NCBI RefSeq assembly: GCF_003058225.1 | Contig: NZ_QBUG01000001.1 | Coordinates: 1,218,268 to 1,282,267, forward strand | Reading direction: 5' to 3' | Length of the DNA: 64,000 bases | Source of the DNA: Promicromonospora sp. AC04 | GTDB lineage: Bacteria; Actinomycetota; Actinomycetes; Actinomycetales; Cellulomonadaceae | Part shown: positions 24,444 to 33,343 of the stretch, piece after piece | Layout of the letters: the number at the start of each line of letters is the position of its first letter | How positions within the stretch are numbered: position 1 is the first letter of the stretch | Notes under the pieces: generated by a model | Told to the model about the DNA's origin: nothing | Databases searched by the model: none | The model's input: the letters and a program-made list of their open reading frames with translations, nothing else | Translations under genes and position numbers: made by a program

Positions 24444-25145
24444 TCAGGAATTCGGGTAGGTCACGGCGATCTTCTCGTCATGGCTGAGCACATGCACACC
24501 ATCAGCCGTGACCACCGCGATCCCGACTCCGACGACCTCCCCCAGATCGGTGCCATCTCGCGTGACTCTCCCGCCGACGTGCCGCTCGTTGAGCGACCGA
24601 GCCATGATCTGCTTCGGGTCATCTCTGGTTGAACGCGCGGCCAGTTCATCGACATCCGGCGCGCACGATCGGCACTTGCGACGGGGTCGACCACTTCGTT
24701 GGACCTTGTCCTTGGTAGACAGTTCGACAGGCACAGGGCTTTGGCCATGATCGGCGATCATGACCGCCACGCGGAATTCGGGGTCCTCACTCGACTGCAC
24801 CCACTGCCTGTACTCCTCAACCATCGCGGTCCAAGTTGCGTGCCGATCCAGCCGCCCGACCACACTCGGGCAAGTGACCCGATGCACGACCCGCCGAGAG
24901 CCGTCCGACTTGGAATTGATGAGCAAGTCGTTTCCCTGCGCGAGGGCCTCGTCAACGGCGGCCTGCTCCCGTGCGGGTTCCTCCCGCAGAATCCGCGCGG
25001 CCTTGTCAAGGATCTGCTCTCGTGCGTCCAGGAGACGCGCCTCCAGGCCCTCCCGGGTCGCCGCCGAGTACATGCCCAGGCCCGAGATCGAGCCCATGTA
25101 CTCGATGCGCATCTGAGATCGGGGATCGGTGCTGTCACGCGTCAT
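24444..25145 (-). CDS. hypothetical protein, 233 aa
   Basis: Starts MTRDSTDPRSQMRIE after an AAGGAA site. The N-terminal half is a long charged helical region (REQILDKAARILREEPAREQ) resembling a coiled coil. The middle has a basic CRSC pair (RPRRKCRSCAPD), and the end is beta-rich (EVVGVGIAVVTADGVHVLS). Function unknown. The CxxC is a single pair, so zinc binding would need a partner. Confidence 0.58.
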   Translation of the reverse strand: MTRDSTDPRSQMRIEYMGSISGLGMYSAATREGLEARLLDAREQILDKAARILREEPAREQAAVDEALAQGNDLLINSKSDGSRRVVHRVTCPSVVGRLDRHATWTAMVEEYRQWVQSSEDPEFRVAVMIADHGQSPVPVELSTKDKVQRSGRPRRKCRSCAPDVDELAARSTRDDPKQIMARSLNERHVGGRVTRDGTDLGEVVGVGIAVVTADGVHVLSHDEKIAVTYPNS

Positions 25146-25356
25146 ACGAGTTCCTTGTCTGAGAGCTCGACCATCAACTTCCTGGTCAGAGCGTCGCTGG
25201 CGCGCGAGCAACGCGCAACGCTGACGCCCAGGAGTGTCGTCAGGAGGAAGACGGGCAAGTTCGTCCTGAGCGGCAGCGGACCACAGCTCGCCCGCCAAGC
25301 TACAGGTCGATACCCGCGGCGCTTTCGACGACACGGTCATGTTCATGGCGAACCTT

Positions 25357-26571
25357 TCACAGCTCGATTGCCGGGGTGGCGTCGCGCAGGTCGAGGCGGT
25401 CCAGCATGCGGTTGTACGGCGCGAATGCTGCTTCGGCCTCGGCACGGTCGACGTAGCGGGACAGGTCGTACTGATGGGACGGGGCGCCCTTCGGCTTGGC
25501 GATCACCTCGGCCAGGGTTTTCTGGTCCCGGGTGGTCCACCTCGCCCCGATCGCGGCGTACAGCCGGGGAACCTCCGTGAACGGGTCGGCGCTGAGCTTG
25601 TGGTAGGGCACGTCCACGATCGAGGACGGCGGCAGGTTCATTCGCGTCTGGAGGCCATCGTTGACCTGGTTGACCAGGTGATCCAACACGGTTCGTCCGA
25701 CCACTTCGGGGTCCACCTCGTGCTGGACCATGCCCTGCAACGTCTCCAAGAGACTCGCGCACGAGCCGATGACCGTGACGGGGTCACGGTGGGTCCACAC
25801 GAACGTGGCGTCCGGGAACACGTGCCGGATCGTGTCCATGTCGCTCAGGTGCCCCGGGTACTTCAGCACCCACCGCTTGGGCTCGCGCCCGTGCTGGAGC
25901 ACCTGCAGCCCCAGCTTCAGGAACTCGTACTCCGCCAGTACGTCGTAGTCGGCGAGCCACGCGCTGTAGGACGGCATCGGCCCGCGCTGCAGCAGCCAGT
26001 GCACCCCGTGCGCGAAGAAGAGCACCGACTCCTCCGGTCGGTCGATGTACATCGGGTGCTTCTCCTGAAGACCGGGAGCGAACAGCTCCATCAGGGACAG
26101 ACCCTGCTGCAGCTGCTTGATCACCTTCCGCTCCGTGCGCGGGTCGTGCAGCATCGTGTGCTGCAGCTCCCAGGTCAGCGGACCACGGTGGTCGGGCGAC
26201 TCCGCGAGGACCCGGTGGGCCAGCGTCGTCGCGGTGCGCGGCAACCCGCACACGAACACCGGCGCGGTGATCGGCTCGTCGGCGACCTGCGGGTGCTCAG
26301 CCAGCACACGGCCCACCCGCAGTCGGTTGGCGTACTTCCCCTTGACCTCGTTGCTGATCAGGAACCAGCCCAGCGGCGACAGCCCCGGGATCTCGGCCGC
26401 CCCCTCGAGGATCCTGCCCAGGTCGTCGGCGAACGGGCGGTCCTGGGCACCTGCCTCCTTCTCGACCTGCGCGACCGCCTTCGCCCAGGACCCGGCGGGG
26501 TCCCGGTAGCCCGTGACAAACGGGGCCAGTGCGGTGTTCAGGATACGGGTGGTGCGTGGGGTACGGCTCAC
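25357..26571 (-). CDS. sulfotransferase family protein
   Basis: 404-residue PAPS-dependent sulfotransferase-fold protein (Sulfotransfer_3 type). The 5'-phosphosulfate loop VFVCGLPRTATTLAHRVL is at about 105-122. The 3'-phosphate signature is ATFVWTHRDPVTVIGSC in the middle third. Length and order fit the family, which transfers sulfate to hydroxyl groups of small molecules, sugars or tyrosine. GTG start after GAGGAGA; a longer upstream reading is not supported. Its neighbours are cytochromes P450, suggesting a tailoring role in making a small molecule. The substrate cannot be told from sequence. Confidence 0.85.
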   Translation of the reverse strand: MSRTPRTTRILNTALAPFVTGYRDPAGSWAKAVAQVEKEAGAQDRPFADDLGRILEGAAEIPGLSPLGWFLISNEVKGKYANRLRVGRVLAEHPQVADEPITAPVFVCGLPRTATTLAHRVLAESPDHRGPLTWELQHTMLHDPRTERKVIKQLQQGLSLMELFAPGLQEKHPMYIDRPEESVLFFAHGVHWLLQRGPMPSYSAWLADYDVLAEYEFLKLGLQVLQHGREPKRWVLKYPGHLSDMDTIRHVFPDATFVWTHRDPVTVIGSCASLLETLQGMVQHEVDPEVVGRTVLDHLVNQVNDGLQTRMNLPPSSIVDVPYHKLSADPFTEVPRLYAAIGARWTTRDQKTLAEVIAKPKGAPSHQYDLSRYVDRAEAEAAFAPYNRMLDRLDLRDATPAIEL

Positions 26572-26771
26572 GACTCTCCTCGGTAGTAGCTGGATCTGTT
26601 GCCGGTCACGACTCGCGTGGTTCGCGCCTAGCGATCGGTGCATAACGGACTATCGGGGCAGCCAGTGGCGGTCAAGAGGCCTTGCGCCATGCGGAGCACC
26701 TTCACCCCACCCGCGGGGTGTGCGCGCGGGTGTTGCCCTGTGATCACGGCCCTGTGATCACGGCCCGGTGG

Positions 26772-28094
26772 TCACGGTCCTGCGGTGATGCCGAGGGTGA
26801 CCGGCAGGGTGGCCGGTCGGCGGAACCTCAGGTCGAGCGCCCAGGTGATCTGGTGGGCGTCGATGCTCAAGGCGGGTTCGACGTGGCGCAGCAGGGTCTC
26901 GACGGCGGTGCGGACGATCAGGCGGGCCTGACCCGGTGCCGGGCACCGGTGCGAGCCGGCACCCCAGGCCAGATGGGCTCGATTGCCGAGCCCGTCCCAG
27001 GCGCCGGTGCCGCGCACGTGCGGGTCGCAGGCGGCGGCCCCGACCGCGAGAAGGAACGCATCGCCGCGCTCGATCCAGGTGGCCTCGCCCAGCAGGTGGC
27101 CGTCCCTGAGTGCGAACCGTGGGGCCAGCACACTGACCGGGGACGCGTCCCACAAGACCGCTTCGAGCGCGTCGTCGGTCCCCAGGCGCCCGCCAGCCAG
27201 TCGCCGGGCGAACCCTTGGTCGGTCAGGGCACGCAGCAGTGCCTGCCCCAACCAGGCCTGCAGGCCCGCCGACGCGCCCGAGACCAAGGACAACGTGCCC
27301 AGCACCGCCTCGCGGATACCGCGGTAGTCGGAGTGACCCGCGAGCAAGCCCGCCGGCGTCATGCCACCGCCTGCGTCGGGCATCGCCTGCCCACCGATCA
27401 GGAAGCTCAGCTCGCCCAGGCCCGCGTCATCAAGCCGCGTACCACCTGGGCCTCCTGACCTCCCGGGATCTGGGCTGGTTTGGGTGGCACCGGCGAGCTC
27501 GAACAGCTGCCGTCCCGTGACAGGGTCCACGCCCAGGAGCGCGCCGAACCCAAGCCTGGTCACGGGCTCGACGTACTCGCGCATCAGATCGATCTCACCG
27601 CCCGGGTCGGACCGGGCAAGGTCCATCAGGTGGGCGGCGATCTCCTCGCACACCGCCCGCACGACACGGCCGATCTCAGCGCCGTCGATCGCGGCCAGGA
27701 CGTCGTCCAGTGGGGCGCGCAAACGGGCGTGCTCCGCGCCGGTGCTCGTCTCGGCCCTCTGCCACTCCCCGGCTTGGAACGCCGGCCGGAGATACGCCGG
27801 CAGCCCGTCCGGGTCACGGTTCCACGCAGAGGTCTCGGTGGTGACCATGCTGGAGTCCCGCGCTAGGGCAGCGATGGCCGGGTAGCTGGTCACCAGCCAG
27901 GCTCGTGCCCCGGGACCCAAGCCGACCGGTGCGACGGCTCCCCACTGCTGACGCAGCCAGGACCAGACCGCGACAGGGTCGCGCGCCGAGAGCACGTCGG
28001 CCAGCAGCGGGACATCGACCGGGTCATGCAACCCCATCGGCGAGCGGCCAGTCTGCGATAGAGCCGCGGAGCCGCTCGCTGCCGGGTACATCAT
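26772..28094 (-). CDS. cytochrome P450 without the ExxR arginine (CYP157-like pattern)
   Basis: 440-residue P450. The haem loop is WGAGSHRCPAP with the thiolate Cys384; it has W in place of the usual F and CPA in place of CxG. The K-helix reads E311-A-V-L314-W instead of ExxR, similar to the ExxLW reported for streptomycete CYP157 enzymes. The I-helix is also degenerate (GASAGL). Substitution of these conserved residues is compatible with haem binding in CYP157. ATG ATG start after AGGAGA. It follows the sulfotransferase-side gene order on the same strand and is a distant relative of the P450 at 30488. Confidence 0.85.
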   Translation of the reverse strand: MMYPAASGSAALSQTGRSPMGLHDPVDVPLLADVLSARDPVAVWSWLRQQWGAVAPVGLGPGARAWLVTSYPAIAALARDSSMVTTETSAWNRDPDGLPAYLRPAFQAGEWQRAETSTGAEHARLRAPLDDVLAAIDGAEIGRVVRAVCEEIAAHLMDLARSDPGGEIDLMREYVEPVTRLGFGALLGVDPVTGRQLFELAGATQTSPDPGRSGGPGGTRLDDAGLGELSFLIGGQAMPDAGGGMTPAGLLAGHSDYRGIREAVLGTLSLVSGASAGLQAWLGQALLRALTDQGFARRLAGGRLGTDDALEAVLWDASPVSVLAPRFALRDGHLLGEATWIERGDAFLLAVGAAACDPHVRGTGAWDGLGNRAHLAWGAGSHRCPAPGQARLIVRTAVETLLRHVEPALSIDAHQITWALDLRFRRPATLPVTLGITAGP

Positions 28095-28170
28095 CTGGTG
28101 TCTCCTGAGGGCTCGGTGTTCAGCGGTCGCACACGACCAGAGGGCTCGACGCCGCTCGATTGCCTCTTCC

Positions 28171-28202
28171 TGGCACCCCGCGCGATGGGGCCCGGGGTGT
28201 CA
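28171..28202 (-). terminator. possible terminator hairpin after the exonuclease gene
   Basis: A 10-bp inverted repeat with one mismatch (TGGCACCCCG ... CGGGGTGTCA, 12-base loop) lies between the exonuclease stop and the P450 start on the minus strand. No T tract, so support is modest. Confidence 0.35.
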
Positions 28203-28221
28203 CAAGAGCTCGCGGGTTTGC

Positions 28222-28860
28222 TCACGGCGTCGTGATCGGCCGTAACGGGTCGAACAAGGTCGGCTGCGCCACGTCGTCCCGCAGCGGATCTGCCGGGCCG
28301 CCAGCGAGCATGAGGGCCTGCTGGGTCGCGCCACCGGGCGACAGGTTCGACGCGATGTCGACGAAGAGGCGGGCGGTGACCGTAGCGTCGTATCCGGCCC
28401 GGTGTGGCCGCGACCCTTCCGGCAGGCCCCCGTCGAGGTGACGGTGCTCGACCAGCGCGCTCAGACTGTAGGACGGCAGGTCGAAGACCCGGCGAGCCAG
28501 GCGGAGCGTGTCGATCGTGACCGGCCCGACCCAGCCCGGCAACGACCGGCTCAGGACGTCGACGTCGACGTGCACGGCGTGCCCGACCAGCACCGCGTCA
28601 CCCAGGACCTCCAGGACCTCCGCGGCGATCTGCCGGACAGGTGGCGCCTCGGCGACGTCGTCGTTGGTGATGCCATGGACCCGGGTGGCCTGCCACGTGA
28701 TCGGATCAGCTGGGCGCACGAGCCATGTCCGGGCAGTGCCAATCCTGCCCTGGCGAACCGGTACCAGCGCGAGCTCGACGAGGTGCGGCAGCCGTGCCCC
28801 GTTGCCCTCCACGTCGACGACGACGTAGTCAGCCGCGGCCCAGCCCTCGTCACGACTCAC
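28222..28860 (-). CDS. DEDDh 3'-5' exonuclease
   Basis: 212-residue DnaQ-like exonuclease. Exo I is VVVDVEGNG (D16, E18), Exo II is LVGHAVHVDVDVL, and Exo III is HRAGYDATVTARLF with the H-x4-D of the DEDDh type. All four acidic residues and the His are present, so it should be active on 3' ends of DNA or RNA. GTG start preceded by GGAGG with 7-base spacing; a longer in-frame reading from 28920 was not used. It is divergent from the P450 gene at 29085, with a palindromic operator between them. Confidence 0.85.
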   Translation of the reverse strand: MSRDEGWAAADYVVVDVEGNGARLPHLVELALVPVRQGRIGTARTWLVRPADPITWQATRVHGITNDDVAEAPPVRQIAAEVLEVLGDAVLVGHAVHVDVDVLSRSLPGWVGPVTIDTLRLARRVFDLPSYSLSALVEHRHLDGGLPEGSRPHRAGYDATVTARLFVDIASNLSPGGATQQALMLAGGPADPLRDDVAQPTLFDPLRPITTP

Positions 28861-28993
28861 GATCGATCCTCCAAGGGTGCAGATAGTCGACGACCTTTTC
28901 GAATTGTCGCCTGATGACAATGTATGAATGCACGACGGAATCCGCCGACAATGACCCTAGTGCTCTCGCTCTGCTTTGCGTCACCCCGAGAGG

Positions 28994-29037
28994 CCGCATT
29001 CTGACAAAATGCGGTGCCGCACTTTGCCAGAATGCGG
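28994..29037. promoter_or_regulatory. 44-bp double palindromic operator
   Basis: Two 21-bp sites at 28994-29014 and 29017-29037, each with arms CCGCATT/AATGCGG or nearly so, lie head to head. The second is the reverse complement of the first with two mismatches. Centres are 23 bp apart, about two helical turns. The pair is 47 bases before the P450 start and 133 bases before the divergent exonuclease start. It looks like a cooperative dimer-of-dimers binding site. Confidence 0.65.
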
Positions 29038-29084
29038 CGGTGCGGTCTTGTGGCAGGTGAGCACCTGCTGGTGCGGTTACGCCT

Positions 29085-30329
29085 ATGACTTCTGAGGCAC
29101 CTGCGCGGCACGTTCTGGACCCGACCGGGCAAGATGTGTACGGCGAGATCGACCGGCTCCGTGCCGACGGCCCGGTGGTCCGGGTCGAGATGCCCGGCGG
29201 GCTACCCGCGTGGGTGGTCCTCGGGTACGGCGAGGCCGTCGAGCTGCTCAAGGTCCGCAACAAGGACCCGCTGGTGTCCAAGGACATCGCGTACTGGGCT
29301 GACTTCCTCGCCGGACTCGTCCCCAACGACTGGCCGCTGCTGATGTGGGCGGTCCGCGCGGGGATGTTCACTGCTGACCCGCCGCGCCACCGGGACCTGC
29401 GGTCCTGGGCAGCACCGGCGTTTACGCCACGCCGGATCAAGCGTCTGGCACCGGTGGTCGAGCAGATCGTCGCCGACCGCCTTGCTGCTCTCGCGCCGCC
29501 GGCCTCCGGTGGGCAGGTCGTGGACTTGCGGGCCGAGTTCTGCCTCCCGGTACCGATCGAGGCCATCGGTGCCCTGCTCGGTGTCCCGGACGACCTGGCC
29601 GGCACGTTCCGCGCCGGAGCGGACGCGCTGTTCGACACCACGGTCACACCCGAGGACGCCCAGGCCAGGTTCGTGGCGTTGTTGGGCGCGATCGAGACGA
29701 TGGTCGACCGGAAGATCGCCGAGCCCGGTGTGGACCTGACCAGTGACATGGTCAAGACCTTGGGCACCAAGGAGGCCTACACCCGTGAGGTCCTGCTGGA
29801 GACGGTGCGGTTGACGATCGTGGCCGGGTACGAGACCACCGGCAACCTGATCGACCAGACAGTGTTCGCGCTGCAGACCCACCCCGAGCACCGGGCCGCG
29901 GTGCTGGCCGGGGAGATCTCCTGGGATGCCGTGGTCGACGAGACCCTGCGCTGGGCCGGCATCGCCGCCAACCTGCCGCTCCGGTTCGCGGTGAAGGACT
30001 TCGAGCTCGGCGGCGCCCGGATCCACGCGGGTGACGCGATCCTGGTCAACTACGCCGGCGCGGGGCGTGACCCGGCCAAGTTCGAGCGGCCCGAGGTGTT
30101 CGACCCGACGCGCGCGTCCCGGGAGCATCTCGGGTTCGGGCACGGCACCCACTACTGCCTCGGTGCACCCCTCGCGGTCCTGGAAGCCAAGGCCGCACTC
30201 CCGGCCCTGTTCGACAGGTTCCCGGACCTGAGCCTGGCCGAGGACCCGGACACGATCCCGGCCAACCCCGGGTTCATCACCAACGGACACGCCCGTCTCC
30301 CGGTCCACCTGGCCGCCCCCAGAGCCTGA
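29085..30329 (+). CDS. cytochrome P450, canonical
   Basis: 414-residue bacterial class I P450. I-helix AGYETT (247-252), K-helix E286-T-L-R289, and haem loop FGHGTHYCLGAPLA with Cys358 all match consensus, so it should be a working mono-oxygenase with external ferredoxin partners. No ferredoxin or reductase gene is in the window. The ribosome site is weak and the double palindrome lies immediately upstream. It heads a plus-strand group with a second P450 and an ABC binding protein. Confidence 0.92.
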   Translation: MTSEAPARHVLDPTGQDVYGEIDRLRADGPVVRVEMPGGLPAWVVLGYGEAVELLKVRNKDPLVSKDIAYWADFLAGLVPNDWPLLMWAVRAGMFTADPPRHRDLRSWAAPAFTPRRIKRLAPVVEQIVADRLAALAPPASGGQVVDLRAEFCLPVPIEAIGALLGVPDDLAGTFRAGADALFDTTVTPEDAQARFVALLGAIETMVDRKIAEPGVDLTSDMVKTLGTKEAYTREVLLETVRLTIVAGYETTGNLIDQTVFALQTHPEHRAAVLAGEISWDAVVDETLRWAGIAANLPLRFAVKDFELGGARIHAGDAILVNYAGAGRDPAKFERPEVFDPTRASREHLGFGHGTHYCLGAPLAVLEAKAALPALFDRFPDLSLAEDPDTIPANPGFITNGHARLPVHLAAPRA

Positions 30330-30348
30330 CCACCAGCGTCTGACCAGT

Positions 30349-30378
30349 GCCGGGGCCACCGTTGACGGTGGCCCCGGC
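30349..30378. terminator. hairpin between the two P450 genes
   Basis: A perfect 14-bp inverted repeat (GCCGGGGCCACCGT and complement) around a 2-base centre, 20 bases after the first P450 stop. No T tract. It may attenuate rather than end transcription into the next P450. Confidence 0.5.
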
Positions 30379-30487
30379 CCCAACGTCTCACGAGCGCCCG
30401 CCACCGATGGCTCTCGGCGCCGCAACCACCATTCGTCGCGCCTGGGTTTCGTGCGCTCTGAACTCGCCCCTTTCGAGGAGAAATACG

Positions 30488-31786
30488 TTGTTAGGCATTT
30501 CTGATGTCCGTCTGGACGACCTGCCCGCCAGCCCAGGTTCTGGGTTGCCGATGCTGGCAGCGGCGACCATGGCCCCCGACCCGGCTGCGGTGTACCGCAC
30601 GTGGAGGGCGCAGTGGGGGCCGGTGGTGCCGGTCGAGCTGTCCGACGGTGTGCTGGCCTGGCTCGTGCTCGATTTCGAGGACATCCAGCAGGTCCTGATG
30701 GGCCGGTCGGTGTTCTTCAGCCGGGACGTCGAGCACTGGGCCGCGTTCCACGATGGGCGGGTCCGGCCGCGCACCGGGCTGCACGCGTTCTTCCGCCCCC
30801 GTGAGAACGCCTTTTACACCGAGGGTGAGCCTCGTGTGCGGTTGCGGAACGTCGTGGACGACGCGTTCGCGAGCATCGACGAGACCAGGCTCGTGCGCGA
30901 GGTCCGCGCCGCGTGCCGGCGGCTGCTGGTGCAGATCGCGCCCCTGGGCCGGGCCGACCTGGTCGCCTCCTACACCGCAGCCGTCCCGGCTCTGGCAGTG
31001 GCTGCGATGTACGGATTGCCGGCCCAGCTCGCCGACCGGATGAGGCAGTACGCCACCGATATCTTCTCCAACACCGCGGCGGCGGAGCCTGCGTTCGTCG
31101 GCATGAACGCGATGCTCACCGAGCTAATCGCCATCCGGCGCCAGGACCCCGGTGACGACATGCTCTCGGTGATCGTGCATCACGACCGGGCCCTGACGGA
31201 TACCGAGCTGCTGGACACCGCGCAGATGATCCAGTCCGCCGGGCATGAGATGTCCGTGGCCTGGACCACCATGACGCTGCTGCATCTGCTGGGCGACCAG
31301 GACTTCGGCACCCGCACCCGTTCGGGCCGCCTCGGTGTGGACGAGGCCCTGAACTACGTCCTGGTCCACCAGTCCCCGACCTGGCACACCCCCGCCCGGT
31401 TCATCACTGAGGACACCGAGCTCGGCGGGCGCGCCCTGCACAAGGGCGAGGCGATCGTGTGCGCTGTCGCGCACGCGACCAAGACCGTGCACGAAGGCGC
31501 CGACCTGTGGGACGCCTCCACCAGTCGAGCCACCCTGGCCTTCGGTGCCGGTGTCCACCGCTGCCCCGCTCAGCGCGTCTCTCGCTTGATCACCAAGACC
31601 GCGGTCGAGGAGGTCCTGCGCGGGCTGCACACGCTGAAGCTGGACATCGAGGTCAAGGACCTGCCGTTCGTACCCGGCCTGTGGGCCCGCTCCGCGGCCA
31701 CCCTCCCGGTGACCTATGAACCGGGACACCTGACCCTCCCCGCCCACCAGGCTGCGTCTGCCGACTGGGACCTCGTCGGAGTCTGA
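30488..31786 (+). CDS. cytochrome P450 without the ExxR arginine
   Basis: 432-residue P450 with haem loop FGAGVHRCPAQ (Cys359). The K-helix reads E286-A-L-N289 in place of ExxR. The I-helix keeps AGHEMS, near AGxxT. It shares the HRCPA loop with the P450 at 26772, so the two are related in type. The TTG start is chosen because GAGGAG lies 7 bases before it; an upstream in-frame ATG has no such site and would begin with low-complexity sequence. Electron transfer partners are not present nearby. Confidence 0.82.
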   Translation: MLGISDVRLDDLPASPGSGLPMLAAATMAPDPAAVYRTWRAQWGPVVPVELSDGVLAWLVLDFEDIQQVLMGRSVFFSRDVEHWAAFHDGRVRPRTGLHAFFRPRENAFYTEGEPRVRLRNVVDDAFASIDETRLVREVRAACRRLLVQIAPLGRADLVASYTAAVPALAVAAMYGLPAQLADRMRQYATDIFSNTAAAEPAFVGMNAMLTELIAIRRQDPGDDMLSVIVHHDRALTDTELLDTAQMIQSAGHEMSVAWTTMTLLHLLGDQDFGTRTRSGRLGVDEALNYVLVHQSPTWHTPARFITEDTELGGRALHKGEAIVCAVAHATKTVHEGADLWDASTSRATLAFGAGVHRCPAQRVSRLITKTAVEEVLRGLHTLKLDIEVKDLPFVPGLWARSAATLPVTYEPGHLTLPAHQAASADWDLVGV

Positions 31787-31904
31787 CCCGCCCCTGGAAC
31801 GCCTGAGGCGCCACCGCGACGAGACCGACATTCTTCCCCGGCTCCGCCACGCGCGCGGCCGGCGACAGACACAACCCCACCGAACCTCCGAGAGGACCCG
31901 CTCG

Positions 31905-33272
31905 ATGCCCCGTCCCACCTCAGTCAGCCACCGGCTCCGGCACCAGAAAGCGATCGTCGCGACCGCCGTCATCGCCACACTGCTGACGCTGGCCGCCTGC
32001 AGCTCCAGTCCCAGCGCCAGCAGTCGCGTCGACCCGTCAGCTGACACCGGCACCCAAGACGATGTGCTGGCCGAGGGTGGTGAGCTCCTGGTCTGGGCTT
32101 GGGAACCGACCCTGAAGCAGGTCGTGGCCGACTTCGAGGCCGAGTACCCGAACGTGGACATCGAGCTGGCGAACGTCGGCACGGGCAACGACCACTACGT
32201 CGCCCTGCAGAACGCGATCAGCGCTGGCTCCGGTGTCCCCGACATCGCGCAGGTCGAGTACCACGCCCTGCCCCAGTTCACGATCACCGACTCCCTGACC
32301 GACCTGACCCCCTACGGCGCCAGCGACCTCGGCCGCACGTTCTCCCCGGGTACCTGGGACGCCGTCACCGGCGGCACCGACGCCGTGCACGCCCTGCCGA
32401 TGGACTCCGGACCCATGGCCCTGTTTTACAACGAGCAGGTCTTCACCGAGGCCGGGGTGGCCGTGCCGACCACGTGGGACGAGTTCGCTGACGCCGCCGA
32501 GGCCCTCCAGGACTATGACCCGGACACCTACATCACCGCGGACAACGGCATCAGCACCTTCACCACGTCGATGATCTGGCAGGCCGGCGGACGACCCTTC
32601 ACCGTCGACGGCACCACCGTGACCGTGGACCTGGCCGATGAGGGCACGCTCCGGTTCGCGACCATGTGGCAGCAGCTCATCGACCAGGGCCTGGTCGCGG
32701 ATATCTCGGACTGGTCCGACGAGTGGTTCCAGGGGCTGTCCGACGGGTCGATCGCCGCGCTGGTGACCGGGGCGTGGATGCCCGCCAACCTGAGCACCGG
32801 CGCCGGCGCGGCGTCCGGGGACTGGCGGGTGGCCCGGATGCCGCAATGGACCGAGGGCGCCAACGAGACTGCTGAGCTCGGTGGGTCTTCGCTCGCGGTC
32901 ACGCAGGCCAGCCAGAACCAGGAGCTCGCCTACGAGTTCCTCAAGTACGCGAACATCGGCGACGGCGTCGCCACCCGACTGGACGCCGGAGCGTTCCCCG
33001 CCACGATGCGGGACCTGACCGACCCGACATTCCTGGCCCAGGAGCCGGAGTATTTCGGAGGGCAGCAGATCAACCGCGTCCTGGCCGACTCCGCCACCCA
33101 CGTCCTGCCCGGCTTCCAGTACCTGCCCTACCAGGTCCACGCCAACAGCATCTACCCCGACACCGTCGGCCAGGCCTACACCGGCACCACCACCCTGATC
33201 GACGGGCTCACGGGCTGGCAGGACGACATCGTCCGGTACGGCACCGAACAAGGCTTCGACGTGAATCGCTGA
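31905..33272 (+). CDS. ABC transporter substrate-binding lipoprotein (orphan)
   Basis: 455-residue family 1 extracellular solute-binding protein. The lipoprotein signal (VATAVIATLLTLAACSSS, lipobox LAAC) is followed by the typical sugar-binding-protein order: LLVWAWEPTLKQVVADFEAEYP, SGVPDIAQVEYHALPQF, ALPMDSGPMALFYNEQVF and GAWMPANLS. These are hallmarks of carbohydrate or oligosaccharide binding proteins. No permease or ATPase gene follows, so it must use a transporter encoded elsewhere or act only as a binding protein. GAGAGGA before ATG. A strong hairpin follows the stop. Confidence 0.9.
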   Translation: MPRPTSVSHRLRHQKAIVATAVIATLLTLAACSSSPSASSRVDPSADTGTQDDVLAEGGELLVWAWEPTLKQVVADFEAEYPNVDIELANVGTGNDHYVALQNAISAGSGVPDIAQVEYHALPQFTITDSLTDLTPYGASDLGRTFSPGTWDAVTGGTDAVHALPMDSGPMALFYNEQVFTEAGVAVPTTWDEFADAAEALQDYDPDTYITADNGISTFTTSMIWQAGGRPFTVDGTTVTVDLADEGTLRFATMWQQLIDQGLVADISDWSDEWFQGLSDGSIAALVTGAWMPANLSTGAGAASGDWRVARMPQWTEGANETAELGGSSLAVTQASQNQELAYEFLKYANIGDGVATRLDAGAFPATMRDLTDPTFLAQEPEYFGGQQINRVLADSATHVLPGFQYLPYQVHANSIYPDTVGQAYTGTTTLIDGLTGWQDDIVRYGTEQGFDVNR

Positions 33273-33275
33273 GTC

Positions 33276-33318
33276 CACTGCGTATGCCCACGGACCCGTG
33301 CCGTGGGCATACGCAGTG
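33276..33318. terminator. bidirectional hairpin between convergent operons
   Basis: A perfect 18-bp stem (arms 33276-33293 and 33301-33318, CACTGCGTATGCCCACGG and complement) with a 7-base loop. It separates the ABC binding-protein gene from the convergent HTH-NUDIX gene. No T tract, but the stem is very stable. Confidence 0.75.
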
Positions 33319-33343
33319 TCCCGCCCTGGTGCCGGGCGGACTG

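Noticed and set aside
26772..31786. Conservon (cvn) locus because of CYP157-like P450s
   Set aside because: No sensor kinase, roadblock, DUF742 or small GTPase genes accompany them.
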